DNA of 64,000 nucleotides, taken from Helicobacter didelphidarum (GTDB lineage: Bacteria; Campylobacterota; Campylobacteria; Campylobacterales; Helicobacteraceae). The stretch is from assembly GCF_003364195.1 (NCBI RefSeq), contig NZ_NXLQ01000011.1, positions 1-64,000 of the forward strand, given 5' to 3'. The position numbers were made by a program, and so were the translations under genes. A model generated the notes under the pieces. The model had not been told where the DNA came from and made no database searches. It saw nothing but the letters and a program-made list of their open reading frames with translations. Below, in pieces: positions 63,623-64,000 of this stretch (position 1 is the stretch's first letter; each line of letters begins with the position of its first letter).

Positions 63623-64000
63623 TAAGGGAAAACTTTCTTTCTGCCAAAACACACAATCAACAACTAATCATATTAATTGAAATTATGAATCACTACTTTT
63701 ATAAATAATCTGATATAAAGTATATGCTTACGAACTATATTGCCTGAAAGAGAATCTAAGAAATGAAAAAAATGTAAAGTCTGTTCTTATCATATTTTAC
63801 ATTTTTTTGCTCTGTAAACCTTAGGGGGAGAGAATAGAGAAAGGTATGAGAAAAAAGAACTTAAGTAAGGAATATAGACAAAGCACAGAAATATATTAAA
63901 GCTATGAGAAAGCAAATAAATATCAAAACTTATGAGAAATGCAAAAAAGAAATAAAATGAGATTCTAAAACTTGTATGTATATTTCATCGCTACATATCA
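63623..64000. other. Downstream of the rRNA operon
   Basis: After the 5S gene the region is AT-rich and runs to the window edge with no gene visible. It contains the hairpin at 63766-63808. Confidence 0.5.
63766..63808 (+). terminator. Probable terminator of the rRNA operon
   Basis: AAAAAAATGTAAA and TTTACATTTTTTT form a perfect 13-bp hairpin with a 17-base loop. The 3' arm itself ends in seven T. It lies about 145 bases after the 5S gene and would work in both directions. Confidence 0.65.

Overview
The window is chromosomal DNA of an AT-rich Helicobacter. The evidence is the 16S sequence type, paired flagellins FlaA and FlaB, FlgE, TlpD, a Helicobacter-type Fur, the flgB-flgC-fliE-ftsI cluster, cysteine-rich Sel1 proteins, and sigma54/sigma28 promoters on flagellar genes. 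De novo purine genes (purS, purQ) argue against H. pylori, so an enterohepatic species (H. bilis/H. trogontum/H. cinaedi type) is my best guess. I cannot name the species.

Layout. 0-2.4 kb: the start of a GT8 glycosyltransferase (cut by the left edge), an unknown small protein and flaB. 2.7-8.1 kb: gyrB, dnaN and dnaA on the minus strand, with what looks like a two-part replication origin on both sides of dnaA. It comprises eight tandem 11-bp units upstream and a cluster of TTATTCAC-type DnaA boxes downstream. 8.1-17.4 kb: a glycosyltransferase, an M23 peptidase, a higher-GC pair of phase-variable surface-glycan genes, tlpD, fur, two unknown membrane proteins and a Sel1 protein. 18-20 kb: three tandem paralogous exported proteins with a 10-bp repeat array upstream. 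20.7-31.4 kb: marC, a SUFU-domain protein, a glycosyltransferase switched off at a G12 tract, cca, dnaB, a Sel1 lipid/exported protein, purQ-purS, flaG, a Pmp3 peptide and a TRIC-type channel. 31.5-43.6 kb: flagellar and envelope genes (flgE, an orphan GspF/CtsF protein, ftsI-fliE-flgC-flgB, flaA). 44-56.3 kb: orphan trpB, an acyltransferase, a phase-variable GT25, clpP, flgN-flgM, csd3-like, pldA, a relic of an alpha-1,2-fucosyltransferase, an outer-membrane protein and a TonB-dependent receptor. 57.4-63.6 kb: a complete linked rRNA operon, 16S-tRNA-Ile-tRNA-Ala-23S-5S.

How parts fit together. Flagellar genes are scattered but tied by promoter class: sigma54 sites precede flaB, flgE and flgB; sigma28 sites precede flaA, flaG and flgM. 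Surface glycan genes form a contingency set with four long G/C tracts, three read in frame and one out of frame as sequenced. Envelope-shape genes (two M23 peptidases, FtsI) and iron genes (Fur, a receptor with Fur-box-like palindromes) are also present.

The most unusual signal is not a gene. The heptamer AGATTCT/AGAATCT, usually followed by A or G, occurs about 60 times by eye in the first 30 kb, several-fold above what base composition predicts. It lies in genes and spacers, sometimes as inverted pairs. It has the density of a DNA uptake or other genome-wide signal sequence and deserves a genome-scale test.
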